Shown here piece by piece: positions 51,179-62,500 of a stretch of 64,000 nucleotides of DNA. This DNA comes from Thamnaconus septentrionalis (Eukaryota; Chordata; Actinopteri; Tetraodontiformes; Monacanthidae). How positions within the stretch are numbered: position 1 is the first letter of the stretch; each line of letters starts with the position of its first letter. The stretch spans positions 422,001 to 486,000 of the forward strand of contig CM020506.1 in assembly GCA_009823395.1 (NCBI GenBank), given 5' to 3'. A model generated the notes under the pieces. The model made no database searches. It saw nothing but the letters and a program-made list of their open reading frames with translations, and was not told the DNA's origin. Both the position numbers and the translations under genes were made by a program.

Positions 51179-54100
51179 CCCACATTGATTATTTTTTTTC
51201 CCGCAGAGGGATGCCATTTATAAAAGACCTCCAGGCTCCACTCTGTTTGTTTGTTTGCATTTGTGATTACTCTCTGGCAGCCTTCACTCTCGCTCGCTCA
51301 GTGAATTTTTTTCTTTAAATATTAATCCTGTAAAAACAAGATCTAGATTCAGGGCTGGTTAATTGGCGCCGTGCGGAAGGACTCGAGTCGAAGTTGACGT
51401 TGAATCCAGGTTGAAGTCGAACTTCGAGACTTCCTCCCATCCCACTGTCCCTCCAGTCACCAGCCCTCCTCCTCTCCTCTCAGTGATGACAACTTCCTCC
51501 CTCTGGGGAAAAAGCCGCAATGTTCATGGCTCATTTATCCCGGCTTTGAAAAAAACAACAAATCCCCCTCCCGCCACCCCCACCATTTTGTTTCATTTCT
51601 CTTCTTCTCCCGATGGTTAATGAGGTGCACAGAGTCGTGTCTGTAGTTTTTGGAGAGGGGCTGGCGAGAAGCTGAGATGACAAGATTAGTGAGGTGTATG
51701 TTTTACTGTGAACGAGCTGGGAGAGCCACAGAGCGTTCTCATATCCGAGGGAAGGGCCGCACATTTTTTATAGCTGCGACTTTGCATTCTTCATCCATCC
51801 TCGAGAGACGCTAATCCCGCTTTAAATTTTAAACATGCCTAAACTTTCACATCCTAACCCCTCAAAAACCATGCAACATTTAGAAGGACAAAAAGAAAGA
51901 GTCCAAACACGGTACGACGATGCTACAGCGGTGAGATTTTCTTTTTCCTGTTTTTCCTGAAATCCCTCGGAGTTACAGTTGGAGCCTTCGGAAGGCCTCG
52001 GGAACGGCTGATATGAGATACTTGGAAAATCTCGAGTGCACACACAGTTTGGATGGTCACAGCCGTTTTACTTTAAATCATCACGGTTTGTTTTCACAGA
52101 GCGTTTAAAAAATATACGACTGTTTGCGTTTTCTGCAGCGCTCCAGTTTGCACAACCTCTCCCGCTTCAAGGTCGACGTACACAGACATAAATATCTCGC
52201 CAAATGAGCGAGGAACGCTAGTTGGAAGCTCCAGTGCTCGGATATCTCTGCAAAACACCTGGAAGCCCCATACACACACAAAAACACTCAACATTTGCAG
52301 TCTGGCCAAAGATTCCCCTAAAAAATTAAACAAATAAACTCTTAGCTCATGTACTGTACTTTTGCAAACAACTGTGTTTAGAACTCGCACGGAACGCTGG
52401 GTGGTATGTCCGATGGATTTATTTCATACAGCGCGTCAATTTGGTAACGAGCCAATTGGTATCATTTTGCAAGGAGCGAGACATGGAAAGAACATCTTGA
52501 AAAGGGATAGAACAGACTTTCTATCTCATTTCCAGCAAGCCAGTAAGATAAGATTTATTTATTTTTGCCTCCAGTGAGCTTGTAGCAACTCTAGTTGCCC
52601 TGCCTTGACTAACCCACCATAAAAGCCGACTTGACATTACAATATTGAAAACATTAAGTCTAACATTAAGAACTCCTCCACTGGGAAAAGCCGTCAGTGC
52701 TGTGATTTATTTCTTAACAGTGTAACCGTGGCCGTATCCTGCAGCGGTGCTAATCTCTTTAGCGATAGCTAGTCTCTGAGTGACTTCCTGTCTTTCTTCT
52801 TTCACTTCTTCTGGGGTCTAGACGGGCAGCTGGCAAGTGTTAGCTTCCAGCGTCGTCACAAAGCCAAAACTGGATTCTGATTGGCAACGCAACGTTCGGA
52901 CAAAAGCGCAAAAACCCTTTCTGCGTGAGGATGGCAAGACGGACGGGCAAGATTTCAGGATTGAAAGCCGAGTCATTCGACTGCTAATCGATAGATGAAG
53001 CGGTCGACGTAAGATGTGGTAGACCAGGAAAGAGTCATCCGTAGAGTTGCCAACGGTCCCTTAAAAGAGAGAATTGTCCAGTATTTGATACGGAATGGGG
53101 TTTGTCCCATATTTCTGAATTGTCTCGAACGTAAATTTATTTTCGACGCAAACTCACGTTCGTTTCCATAGAGTTTGCGTTCAAAACTGTAACGGCCCCA
53201 AGCACTGCGGGAGTCGTCCTTTATTTTTCCTGAATGAAAGTTGGCAACACTAGACATCTCACAGACTGAAGGATACCAGTAGTCGTTTTTTTGTCCCAGA
53301 CAGTCAACTGAACTCTGTTGGTACTTTGGCCAACCTGACCGTAATCCATCTTCCTTCCCTTCCTTCCCTCCGCCCTTGTCGCCCAAGTCAGACGCAGGTC
53401 AGGCTGATTTAGAGGTTTATCAAAGTACACAAATTTTGTTGTGTTGTTCTAACCCCTCGACCCGACCGCCCCCTCCGCCACCCCTCACTACCACACTATG
53501 GGATTGAACCCCTGGGTGTCTCCCGGCTGGCTCCAGGACCAGGGATCCCCTCGGTCCCCGGGGCAGCGTAAGGACGGCCGCTGTTGTCTTTTCATCACTG
53601 CGTAAGCTAGTTAATCCTCAGGCCTCGTTTATTTAGTCGCGGGATCTTGTGGGCTTTGCCCGGTGGAAGCTACTGCCAGCAGCGCAACGGCAACACGCTC
53701 GGCGTCGCGCTCGCCGCCGTAAATAAATCAGCGAGGCCGCACTTCCACCACCCCGCGGCGCGTCTCCTGCAAACTTTATTTGTCTCTGCTGGATGCTTGG
53801 TGCCTTCCTCCACGCCAGGGAATCCTGATCGTAATAACAGCTGACGTCCATTGCGGCCTGCCTTTTTATTTTTGGTGGCCTTCCAAAGCTGTCGAGATAC
53901 AGATAGCGGACGCACTGAGTTGATGGTCCATTGATGTTTTCAAGCTGACATTACACTGGTTTCACCTTGATCCAAAAGCTGGGTTTTGGAGATCTGGCCT
54001 GCGGCGGTTTCACACACTTGGCGGGTGTTCAAAGTTAGAACGGGGCTGTTTATAGGCCAGGGACTGGGGTGGGGGTGGGGGTGGAGTGGTGGGTGGACTG

Positions 54101-55696
54101 CAACCAGAGTTTATTTTTTATGAATGTGATCATGTGTTTTTCTGTTTGGTAAAACGAGGCAGGAATAGCGCGAGGATGTCAAAAAAGAAAGGTTCCAGCC
54201 GGGTCCGGTTGAGTTTCAGTTTGGAGATACAGGAAATTCTTTCATCAGACGACCCAACACCTCAAACATTCACGGTGGTCTCCTTCGGTTCAGCAAAAAG
54301 ACTCACTTTTATTGCAAAATCTTTGGGTTTCTAGAGCGTTTGTGACTTTAGACCCAAACAAAGAGGAGCCCGAAATCAGCATTTTTGACCTCAGCTCGCC
54401 TCAACCTTATGTCTTTCTCCTCTCGAAAAGAAATAAAAGCTTCCATGCGTCACACACTCGAGCCGCCGTCGTCAGCACGTGTCATCACTTAAAGGCCACG
54501 GTGAAAAGTAGCGAGACGCACCTAATAAAACCTCTTTCTCCGTTTTATTTATTATCGCACAATCTGCTGCGTGATCTGCGTGGCATCTGTTCCCCGACTC
54601 GACCTTGGCTCGTCTCCTCCACTAGACCTCGGGCTGTGAAAAAAAGAAAACAATCCCCAGATACCGGCGGAGGGGGAGCAGCTAGATGATGATTACTACT
54701 GTGCGGAGGGCTCCTCCCGACCGTCTCCCACCGCTCGTCAAACTTAACGAGCCCCGATGGCCAGACTGCGCCGCTCCTCCTCTGCCGGGCGGCGGCGGCG
54801 ACGGCGGCAGTGGCCGGACAGCGGCAGCCCGAGGTAAGGTCAGTAATGAGCGTCTCCTGTTATTCTAACCATTAACATAATGGCAACATTAGTTCCAGGG
54901 CCACGCTCCCCTGCTCCTGAGGAACCATTGTTTAAAGGCACCAAGCCGGAGCTCCTTTCAAGACTCCTCGCAGACTCCACGCTTTGAAGACGCGCAGCAG
55001 AGGAGAGGCTGAGCACAGACCGGCTATTCATAACTCTCACATCAGCGGAGGTTTGAAACTCGGCAAAGTGCTAAATCCACACGTCCAATTGTGACAAATT
55101 GCGCCGAGGCTGCTTCCGTGTAATCGCAAATTTTGCTGCGTTTGATCTCCTCCTCCTCCTCCTCCTCCTCCTCCTCCTCCTCCTCCTCCTCCTCCTCCTC
55201 CTCCTCCTCCTCCTCCTCCTCCTCCTCCTCCTCCTCCTCCTCCTCCTCCTCCTCCTTTGTCTTTCCCCTTCTTCCTTTCAGTCCTGCCGCTAAATCCACA
55301 AACGTTCAGCTGATTTCTCACATGTCAGGGCTGTTTGTTTTTCGTGCAGCGGCAAAATAAAAAGCCGCAGATTAAGTTTAAGAGGCCTTTCAAGATTACA
55401 CACAGAGCGGCAGATTTACGTTACAAAAAGTCACAGCCGCAGTAATAATCCCTCGCGGTAGAATGCACACGCACATTTTTAACACTCTCAAAGCCTCCAC
55501 AATCTTTATTTACAGAAGGCTCAGTGGATGAGATTTGCCCAAAATCCACTGCGCAAAAAACAAAACAAAAAAACCTCTCCAGATTTATGCTGAGAAGCTA
55601 AATGCATATTCACACAGGAGCTCGGCTCGACTCACCTTGCCACAGACACAGCAGCCAGACTCCCCTCAGCAGGTGACTGAGACGTCCGCTCGACAT
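43726..55696 (-). CDS. apcdd1l: APCDD1-like protein, complete, 4 exons, 515 aa
   Basis: APCDD1 proteins are membrane glycoproteins that bind Wnt and LRP and dampen Wnt/beta-catenin signalling; APCDD1L is the less-studied paralogue. Coding exons in transcript order are 55696-55636, 46572-46401, 45683-45158 and 44514-43726, all GT-AG and in phase (1548 nt with stop). A signal peptide (MSSGRLSHLLRGVWLLCLWQ) is followed by two APCDDC domains. The first contains VPLKVDGTWVSTRCEVRPGP, EFLTRSYSFHPTRHFQALQH, SWITRGATKADHHLSKVAI and ELLLGDIHTEWTERTQYRP. A CPVC motif (residues 259-262) precedes the second, with GRWVSRHCETRPNVLFLSRD, WEGVYRHYSDPGC, EQDVTPTDGCALLGVKLPHK and RPTDGSSPDRP. The C terminus is hydrophobic (GPLLSLLLLLAACLLRF), a membrane or GPI-type tail with almost no cytoplasmic part. 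The position after vapb favours APCDD1L over APCDD1. Confidence 0.95.
44515..46400 (-). other. apcdd1l introns 2 and 3
   Basis: Intron 3 (44515-45157) and intron 2 (45684-46400) are short and AT-rich against the GC-rich exons 3 and 4. They hold no repeat or gene that I can support. Long open frames on the opposite strand over exons 3 and 4 are shadows of the high GC content. Confidence 0.6.
48365..48560. repeat. Dispersed teleost repeat fragment
   Basis: The segment TTCATTTGTACAGCGCTAAA, then CCAGGAAAAACTTCCCTG, GGAAACCTCGAGCAGATCCA and GACGGTCTTCTGCTTTGATT follows the pattern of a repeat I recall as very common in fish genomes. That identification is from memory, and the element class is not assigned. 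Confidence 0.55.
50987..51177. repeat. (TG)22 and (AC)20 microsatellites in inverted arrangement, 105 bp apart
   Basis: TG repeats run 50987-51031 and AC repeats 51137-51177. The two tracts are complementary to each other, so a transcript through here could fold into a long stem with a loop of about 105 bases. Both lie in apcdd1l intron 1. Confidence 0.9.
53042..53252. mobile_element. hAT-like non-autonomous element, family TAGGGTTGCCAAC, copy 2
   Basis: The left end TAGAGTTGCCAACGGTCCC and right end AGTTGGCAACACTA are inverted termini matching copy 1 at 38073. The interior shares the GGAATGGGGTTTGTCC / GAATTGTCC type sequence. Possible target-site remnants flank it but agree poorly. Confidence 0.65.
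55147..55255. repeat. (TCC/GGA)36 trinucleotide tract, 109 bp
   Basis: A near-perfect run of CTC/TCC on the plus strand, so GAG/GGA on the apcdd1l transcript strand, about 380 bases downstream of the exon 1 donor. It is a pure polypyrimidine:polypurine mirror tract, able in principle to form triplex DNA. GGA repeats can also form G-quadruplex-type folds. Confidence 0.95.
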
Positions 55697-56155
55697 GTTC
55701 CCTGCTTCCACGCACTCCACTGAACCAACACACAAAACAAAAAACTTCCAGATCTCTGAAAGCAAGAGAAGTTCTTGTGTTGAGCAGTCGGCAGTCCAGT
55801 AATCCCCCGCTGTGACACTCCAGGGAGCTTCTTCTTCTTCTCCTCCTTCTTCTACCTCCACTTGTTGGCTTCCATGGTCTGAGAAGAAAAAGTCCTCAGG
55901 TGGGAAAAAGAGCCACACAAGTGCTCCACAACCGGTGCACTCCGGCAAGCTGGAGAGAAAATAGTCCTTCTCCTCTTTCTGGTTCTCTTTCTGGTTCTTT
56001 CTGTCCGTCTGCGCTCTCTCAATCACACAGCGTGGCCTCGCGACTGCGCAGCCCTGCGAGTCTGTTCTGCTGGATGCACGGGCAGCAAGTGTGTGCATGC
56101 ATGTGAGCAGGAGCCGTTCAGCGTGTACGCCTCAGTGTGTGTGTGTGTGTGTGTG
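55697..56155 (-). other. apcdd1l: apcdd1l 5' UTR or N-terminal extension, open in frame
   Basis: From an ATG at 56098 the frame stays open for 134 codons into the chosen start at 55696, without a stop. I chose the downstream ATG because it begins a signal peptide (LLRGVWLLCLW) and has A at -3, while the upstream ATG has T at -3. The upstream peptide is low-complexity and Glu-rich (VEVEEGGEEEEA) with no family match. An intron in this region cannot be excluded. Confidence 0.5.
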
Positions 56156-56280
56156 TGTGCGCGCTCCTCAGTCTGGCTCTTATAGTTTGAGCTGAGAGGA
56201 GGGAGTAGCAGGGAGTGAGAAAGAGATGGAGGGAGGGCAGAGACAGGGAATGTTTGTGTGTGTGTGTGTGTGTGTGTGTG
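56135..56280. repeat. Two (TG)n microsatellites around the apcdd1l promoter
   Basis: TG runs at 56135-56159 and 56255-56280 flank the putative TATA box. Dinucleotide repeats this close to a promoter are often length-variable between individuals. Confidence 0.9.
56179..56184 (-). promoter_or_regulatory. apcdd1l: TATA box of apcdd1l
   Basis: The minus strand reads AAACTATAAGAGCC, a good TATA element. It predicts initiation about 25-30 bases downstream, near 56150, right at the (CA)n run 56159-56135. The start codon is about 450 bases further on. Confidence 0.55.
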
Positions 56281-57654
56281 CGTCCGGGCGGAGGAGGGGG
56301 TAACAGCCTTAAGTGGGAGCTCCAGGGGAGCTTTAAGAGCAAGGTGCAAAAGGGCAGCGGCGACATGAAAGACGCAGCGCCGCTACCCGAATGTCACCGT
56401 TGTTCACGCCGACGACACAGAAACCCGAGCTGCGGCGCAGAGCGTTAATCAGTCATTTTCCTGCTGCTGGCATGCCATCGGCCGATACCCTGGTCATTAA
56501 CAGGGTCACCCCCACACACCCGGCACCCCCGCCGACCCCCCTCCAGCCCCTCAACTCCAGCTGCTGCCACCCGCCGTGCGCCCAACTTAGATTCAGTCAT
56601 CTCCGGCTGCGTCATTGTCTTTCAGCCGCAGCGGTCCTCCACCGACCTCGAACGACACCAGGAGCTCCAAGGATGGGACGGGTCACATGTTTTCACCTGC
56701 GACTTTTTTGGAGCAAAGCAGCAGCAAGTTTGGAAAGCTAATGTTTTATAGTTTTAATAAAAAAGTCCACTGATTTTTATTTCAGCTTGGTTCATAAAGT
56801 TTTAGAAAGGTTTCCTTCTCGACATACTATGTCTTTGCTCGTGTTCACCAATGCAACTAAAAACCAATATTTGTGTAAAATATTAAATTTGCTGCTGGGG
56901 GCCAGAGGGATGTCAGTGGGGTGCGTTTGGGTTTAATGCTCTTAGTTATTCATTCAAACGCCGGTTCCCGAGGAAACGTCCTCGAAAAAAACGACTGTGC
57001 CTAAACCCTGGTTGTGTTTCCAAACTCCAGCGGAACTCCAGAGTCACATCTTGTTGCCAGCTACGCATTGTGTGAGTTAAAGAACCATCTGAGGCCACAG
57101 CCAGCTGCGCTGTACGGCATGGACCTAATAAACTCTGCCGAGTCCCAGCCGACGACGCCTGTGAATCAACGTCAGCCAGCGGGAACAAAATATCGTCCGC
57201 TGCTCGGGAGCGAGAAGCTAACAGAAATGGAAGCCGTTTTCCCCCTTTATCAGAATCTCACATTTTTTCCCCCCACTTTGGACAAGTTTTGCCTTCTACC
57301 GCGGCACCGTGCAAAAGCTGTTTGATTGGGTTCGGTGCCAGTGTTTTGGCGGATCAGTGCCTCATTCATACGGCATCTCCGCCGGCGTGCTGACAGGGGT
57401 CAGCGCCGCGGTCCCGCTGCGACACGGTCACTCTCAATTCCAAGCCCAGAGATGGAAAGCTATCGTCGCGTTTCTTTCGCCAACCTTTCATCTGGGGGAC
57501 GGCGTAAAAAATGACCGCAGCGCTCAGCCCGGGCCTTGAACGCAGCACGTGGGCTGCCGTAAGGAACCTTTTGCTACGTCTTTTATTCCCGTTATTACAT
57601 CAACCACGGGGGCAAAAAGAAAGTGGAAACTGAAAAGTGACTGTGTAGCTAGAG

Positions 57655-58040
57655 CAGACGTGGGCAAACTACTGTATGTTTGGCAAACTACGGCCCGGGG
57701 GCCAGATGCGGCCTGTTGAGCTTTTTAATCTGGTCCTCCGAACTTGAAGGAACTATTTTAATAGTAAGTAAGCAATGAAGTAGCTGGAGTTCATCCATTT
57801 TTTCAGTGTCTTAAGAGTCATGCCAGTCAAGAGCTAAATACTGTGGGGCTTCAAAGACACAGTTTGTTCATTTTCAATTGACATTCAAGCACGTTTTCTA
57901 TATATCCCATGATGCATTTGTTTCTCATTTTCAGTGGCTCACCAAAACACTCACAACATCCATCTGCTCCTGCTCCGGCTCCCTCTGTTAAATTTTAGAA
58001 CCCACTGTGGCCCACCAGTCAAAAGGTTTGCCCACCCCTG
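57655..58040. mobile_element. hAT-type non-autonomous element
   Basis: The left terminus CAGACGTGGGCAAACT and right terminus AGGTTTGCCCACCCCTG are inverted. The interior GGCAAACTACGGCCCGGGGG and GTGGCCCACCAGTC-type ends are characteristic of hAT/Charlie-like repeats. It is 386 bp with no transposase. Flanking 8-mers do not match, so the target duplication has decayed or the ends are slightly off. Confidence 0.75.
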
Positions 58041-59484
58041 GGCATATTTGGCTGACGCAGGGATCATCGCGCCCCCTTAAAAGGGGGCTCGTGCACAGAG
58101 AGGCCCTTCCAGTCGCGCTGATTCACTGCCGCACCCCTCCCCCGCCCGCCGCCACCTCCCCCGCGCGTGCATGTGGCCTGATGGAGCTGTTGACACTGCT
58201 GACCGCTGCAGAGGTAAAGACGGCTTTTTTCAAAGCGGCCCTGCCAAGCCCCGGAGCTGGCGGCACATCAACCTGGGCTGGACTGACCGGAGCGCTGGCG
58301 CTCAGTCAGGGCCGCAAACGCCTCCCCCCCCCCCGAAACCCCCTCCCACCATTACACACAGAGGCGGCGGCCAAGGCGGCCGGGCTGAGTCATTTCACCA
58401 CCGTCGGCCTGTTTTATATGGCAGATCTGTAACGCATCGCCCTGTTTTTTTTTTTTTTTTTTGAAGTTATTTTGAACATTTCTGAGCCCCTTTTCAGTCG
58501 GACCAGGATCAGAGAAGAGGGGGGGTGGTGTTGTGGGGAAGGGCTCACGGACGTTATGAAACGCCGAATGGACGCAATTAAAGTGTAATTACGCGTAAAT
58601 GTACGTGTATATTTTCCCCTCCGTTTTCAGGTGGCATCGCTCCTGTATTCATGTTAATATCTCGCTCTCCAAGTTGATGTCTGCGATCTGGGAGCGCTGC
58701 GACTTTTCCAGCTGGAGTCCAGACGGCTCAAGAAACGCGAGCAGCCAGAAGTTTTCAAAAATAAATGTCGGGGGGTAAATCAAACTGATTCGGAGTCACG
58801 CAGTTTCATTGTAAAATAATCAATTCCAATATTATTCCAATGATTTAAAAGCTGCTTTTTCTGCCTCAAGTCTCTGTCACCAGCGGGGGCTCCTCAAGAG
58901 CTGTCGAAGGCCACGGCAGAATTTTCTAATTTCCTTTTCGGTAATCGAAGCTCTTCAACAACAGCCGACGTTAAACCGACCACGGTCGCGCAATCTAATT
59001 CGCACGTACGTGCTTTTCCACGTCGCGTCGCGGCAGGAGGATGTTGACATTGTCTGGAGTTGGATATCGGAGTTTCTGCAGCCTCGCGCAAAACACGGGA
59101 GGCAAAAGGAAGCCGTCGCGCGTCTCCAAAAAAAGATTCGCTGGTGAAAACAAAACTCAAAAGCTACAAAAAGAGACTCATCGATTGCTTGTCGACGACT
59201 CCGCTCTCCTTCGACTCCTTTTTCCCGGACGCTCCCGTCGTCACCGGCTGTTCCTCGGCTGCGGTTCTGATCCGGGCGCCTCTGGCGGCCTCTGGCCGAG
59301 CGCTAACTTGCTGCGACAGACCCCACGGAGAGGCGAGCGGAGAGCCGAGCAGGCAGACGCCGCTGATCTCTGATCCCAGATCTGACAGCTGGCTCCCTCA
59401 GGAGGACACTGCCTGGGGTGTCATCAGCTTTGATCCACGCAGGGTCCTCTGAGGAATGCACACATGCAGACAGGCATTCACACG

Positions 59485-59487
<3 letters not shown>

Positions 59488-59526
<39 letters not shown>
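59488..59526. repeat. (AC)n microsatellite
   Basis: About 19 uninterrupted AC units. Confidence 0.95.
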
Positions 59527-59527
<1 letters not shown>

Positions 59528-62500
59528 CTTTCTCCCGCACAAAAATACAGGGCCTGGTCCTGCTGGATACACACACAGATGCAAAAGTTGGCACCGGTTG
59601 CCCAAGAACACACAGTCAAGGTTGTTTTAAAACAAATAATTTCAAAATCCTGTAACTAATACCCCTCAGCTGCCATACGGTGGGCTATGTGTGTGGTGTG
59701 TGTTTGCTTGGGCACACATCCTACGCACCCACACACACACACACTTGGATAATAACAGATGGAGAACATATTCGCAAACCAGAACTTTAGACTGGGTTCA
59801 TTCATGCCGCTCGCTGCGTTCTGGCTGGTTTGACGTGGTTTCTGGTCCTCAGCGAGCGAACAGCGCCCCCGCTAGGGCCGAGAGTCGGAGCGCAGTCCAA
59901 CAGCGTGGAGAAGGGAGGGAAGTTGGATTGGGAGTTGGGGGAGGTTAAATTTTATGGAGTGGATCTCTCTCTCTCCAGCTTGGACTTTGTTCCTACCTGG
60001 AATACTACAACTAATACATCACTTTTGTGTATAGTATATATACATATATATATATTAAAAAAGTACTTTTATAGTATTTTTTGTATAGAGCTTTTTCGGG
60101 AACTCAAAGACAAGAGTTGCTTTTGTTATTTTACAATCTTGAAATGATTTTTATTATTTTTCATTTGTCCATTTGGTCTACTGTTGTTTGTCGTTAGTTG
60201 CTTGTCGATCCTTTTCTCCTCTTAGGCTAACGAGAAAATCTGAATGTCAATTTCATCTGTTTTACTCATTCAAACCTACACAACTGACCTGAGCGCTGAG
60301 CACTCGACAACAGAAAACCCAAACCCCCCCAGAAAGGAAAACGTGTTTGACATTGTTGCGGGTCCTGAGTCTTTTCTTTCGCCAGTCGAGCCGTTCCACT
60401 GGCAGCCACCAATGGGAGCGCTGCGGCCAGGACCAAACAGGAAGCTGCAAATTAGTTTAAACAAACGTGAAACCGGGCAGGCGACGGAAGGTGCGGCCCT
60501 GTCGGACGGTGCAGAAACGAGGAAAACTGCTGTGGATGTGGCGGGAGGAGGAATGTTGTCCTCCCGCCGTGATTGATTGGATGAAGGAAAACAGTTTCTG
60601 TTACTGCACTCGGTTCTGCCGCCTGTTGTTTCCAGCAGGTGCAGCCTGAAAAATAACCTCTGGAGGAAAGCAGGCGACGTCCTGCAAACGGCGACCCTGC
60701 AGGAATTCCCCCCGGTCTTTGTAAAGTTTTGGTGTTTGACTAAAAAGAAACGTGAAGGACAAAAACATGTTTCTGACTGAGACTTTGGCTGTGAGAAAGT
60801 GTCACATGTTTAAAGTCTGCTATGATGATTGCCTTTGGAAGGAAGGCACTCCTCTTTTAATGTGAAAACTCCTCACAGTGACGTGTAATATAACTGATTT
60901 CCAATCCGATCTGAGCAAAACCACAGGTGGCGCTGCTGAGACCAATACTTTATTTATTTTATTTTTTTTTTTACGAAAGCTCAATTGGTTAAGAGGAGGG
61001 AAATTTTAAGAAAAGTGTTTCAAATTCATAAACTGGCCCACAGACTATTTTTTTCTTGTGCTTCTCTTTTCTATGTTGATACTTTATGATTAGAATTAAA
61101 TTCTGGACGACTGTTTTTCTGAGTATTGAGGCTTGAGTATCGTTTTGCAGAACATCAGCCCCCCGTGGTGGGGGGGGGGGGGTTCCTTTAATATAAAATG
61201 ACGAGCACGTGAAAAGTGTTGCCCTCTCAAAATATCCCTGCGAGCCAAGCTGAGAACACAGGGAGCACAACAGCGAGCGATTTTAATCTGCTCTTATCTC
61301 TTCTTTTCATCAGCGCGCCTCTGCCTCTGCTCTGCCTCTGTTATTTCTCCTCCTCTCTGTTTTCTCCAAGCCACACGTCGTCTCCTCCTGGCCTTATAAA
61401 AATCCAACGCCGCAGCCAAAACCTTGTAATTACTCTGCCGTCAGATGATGGTTGTGTGTGTTGGAGTAGCGCTCTTCTCCAACAACACGGCACCGAGCGA
61501 GGACGCGCGCACACCCACACGCCCACACACACACACACTGGATGTGGCTCCCAGCTCTTTAATCATCTCACATTCACATCCCTGCCTCTTATCTGTGCGA
61601 GGCATAACCCCAAACACACAGCTGGGGAAACAAAAAAAAACAAGGCGCCCACATGGTTTGCACGCCATTCTCTGTCTACCGTCAATAAAGTTTTTCAGCC
61701 CGCTTGCTGAAAAGTTCCCTGCATGCACCGCTGCCACATGCAGAGTAGCCGTCTCCCTGACTGGTTGTTCTGGGCCGCGGGTGTTCCCCCGGGGCGTCGC
61801 CGCCAGGTGAGGTCTGAGACGCTGCAATGCTTTTGATGTTTCCTGGATGAATGCGATGGTGAAGAGATGGAAGAGCTGGCTGGTGGGAGTGGAGACGCTC
61901 CATTGCTCCCGCTGCAGCTGCTCAACACCGAAGGTGGGAGTTCAACCGAAGTCTACCTGGCTGTCTTTGGAACAGCCTTGGAGCTTGTGCAGCTAGTGGC
62001 AGGATTCTGTGCAATGCCAAGTCAAGACATCCAACAATGCAACGACTTCCGTTTTGCAAGGCACAGAATGTTTTTTTTTTTTAAGGTTTTTTGCAAGAAG
62101 TGCCTTGTGGTGCAATTGTGTGAAATATGGCGGAATTTATTAACAGATGAGTTATTGGCTGATTAATATTGTTTTGGATTTGGGCAAAATAAAAATCTCT
62201 ACTCTTCTTTTCAAATTTAATCATTAATTGTTTATTTTGTATGAAATATGTCCACTTCAATGACTTTGTCCACTTGAACTGATTGTAGCTGCATCTGTTC
62301 CAACTCAACACTCGCTGTATTTAAAACAAAAATGTAAAGATGACAGAAGACAAATAAATGGCTGTGCAAGCCACCAGGACACTTATGGACCCCATGACAG
62401 TGAAAATGAAATGCTTTGTTTGGAATCATTTCATTGGAATGTCTCCCTCTCAAGAACTCTGGAGGGCTGATTTCATCCTCGTTTAAAGGACCCAGTCTGC

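Larger units (their letters stand above)
46573..55635 (-). other. apcdd1l intron 1 (9.1 kb)
   Basis: Non-coding, with a dispersed teleost repeat (48365-48560), a paired TG/AC microsatellite (50987-51177), a hAT-like copy (53042-53252), an AAAG-rich run (about 49545-49580) and a TCC/GGA tract (55147-55255). An octamer ATGCAAAT lies near 49694. The 211-codon minus-strand frame 49418-48783 has no domain and is judged to be chance. Confidence 0.6.

Noticed and set aside
55042..55360. Poly-Gly, poly-Glu, poly-Leu and poly-Ser frames
   Set aside because: All are translations of the (TCC/GGA)36 repeat.
61867..62166. Plus-strand frame MEELAGGSGDAPLLPLQLLN with a weak donor-like GTGGGAG inside
   Set aside because: No partner exon or recognised domain, and the tail of the frame is AT-rich noise.
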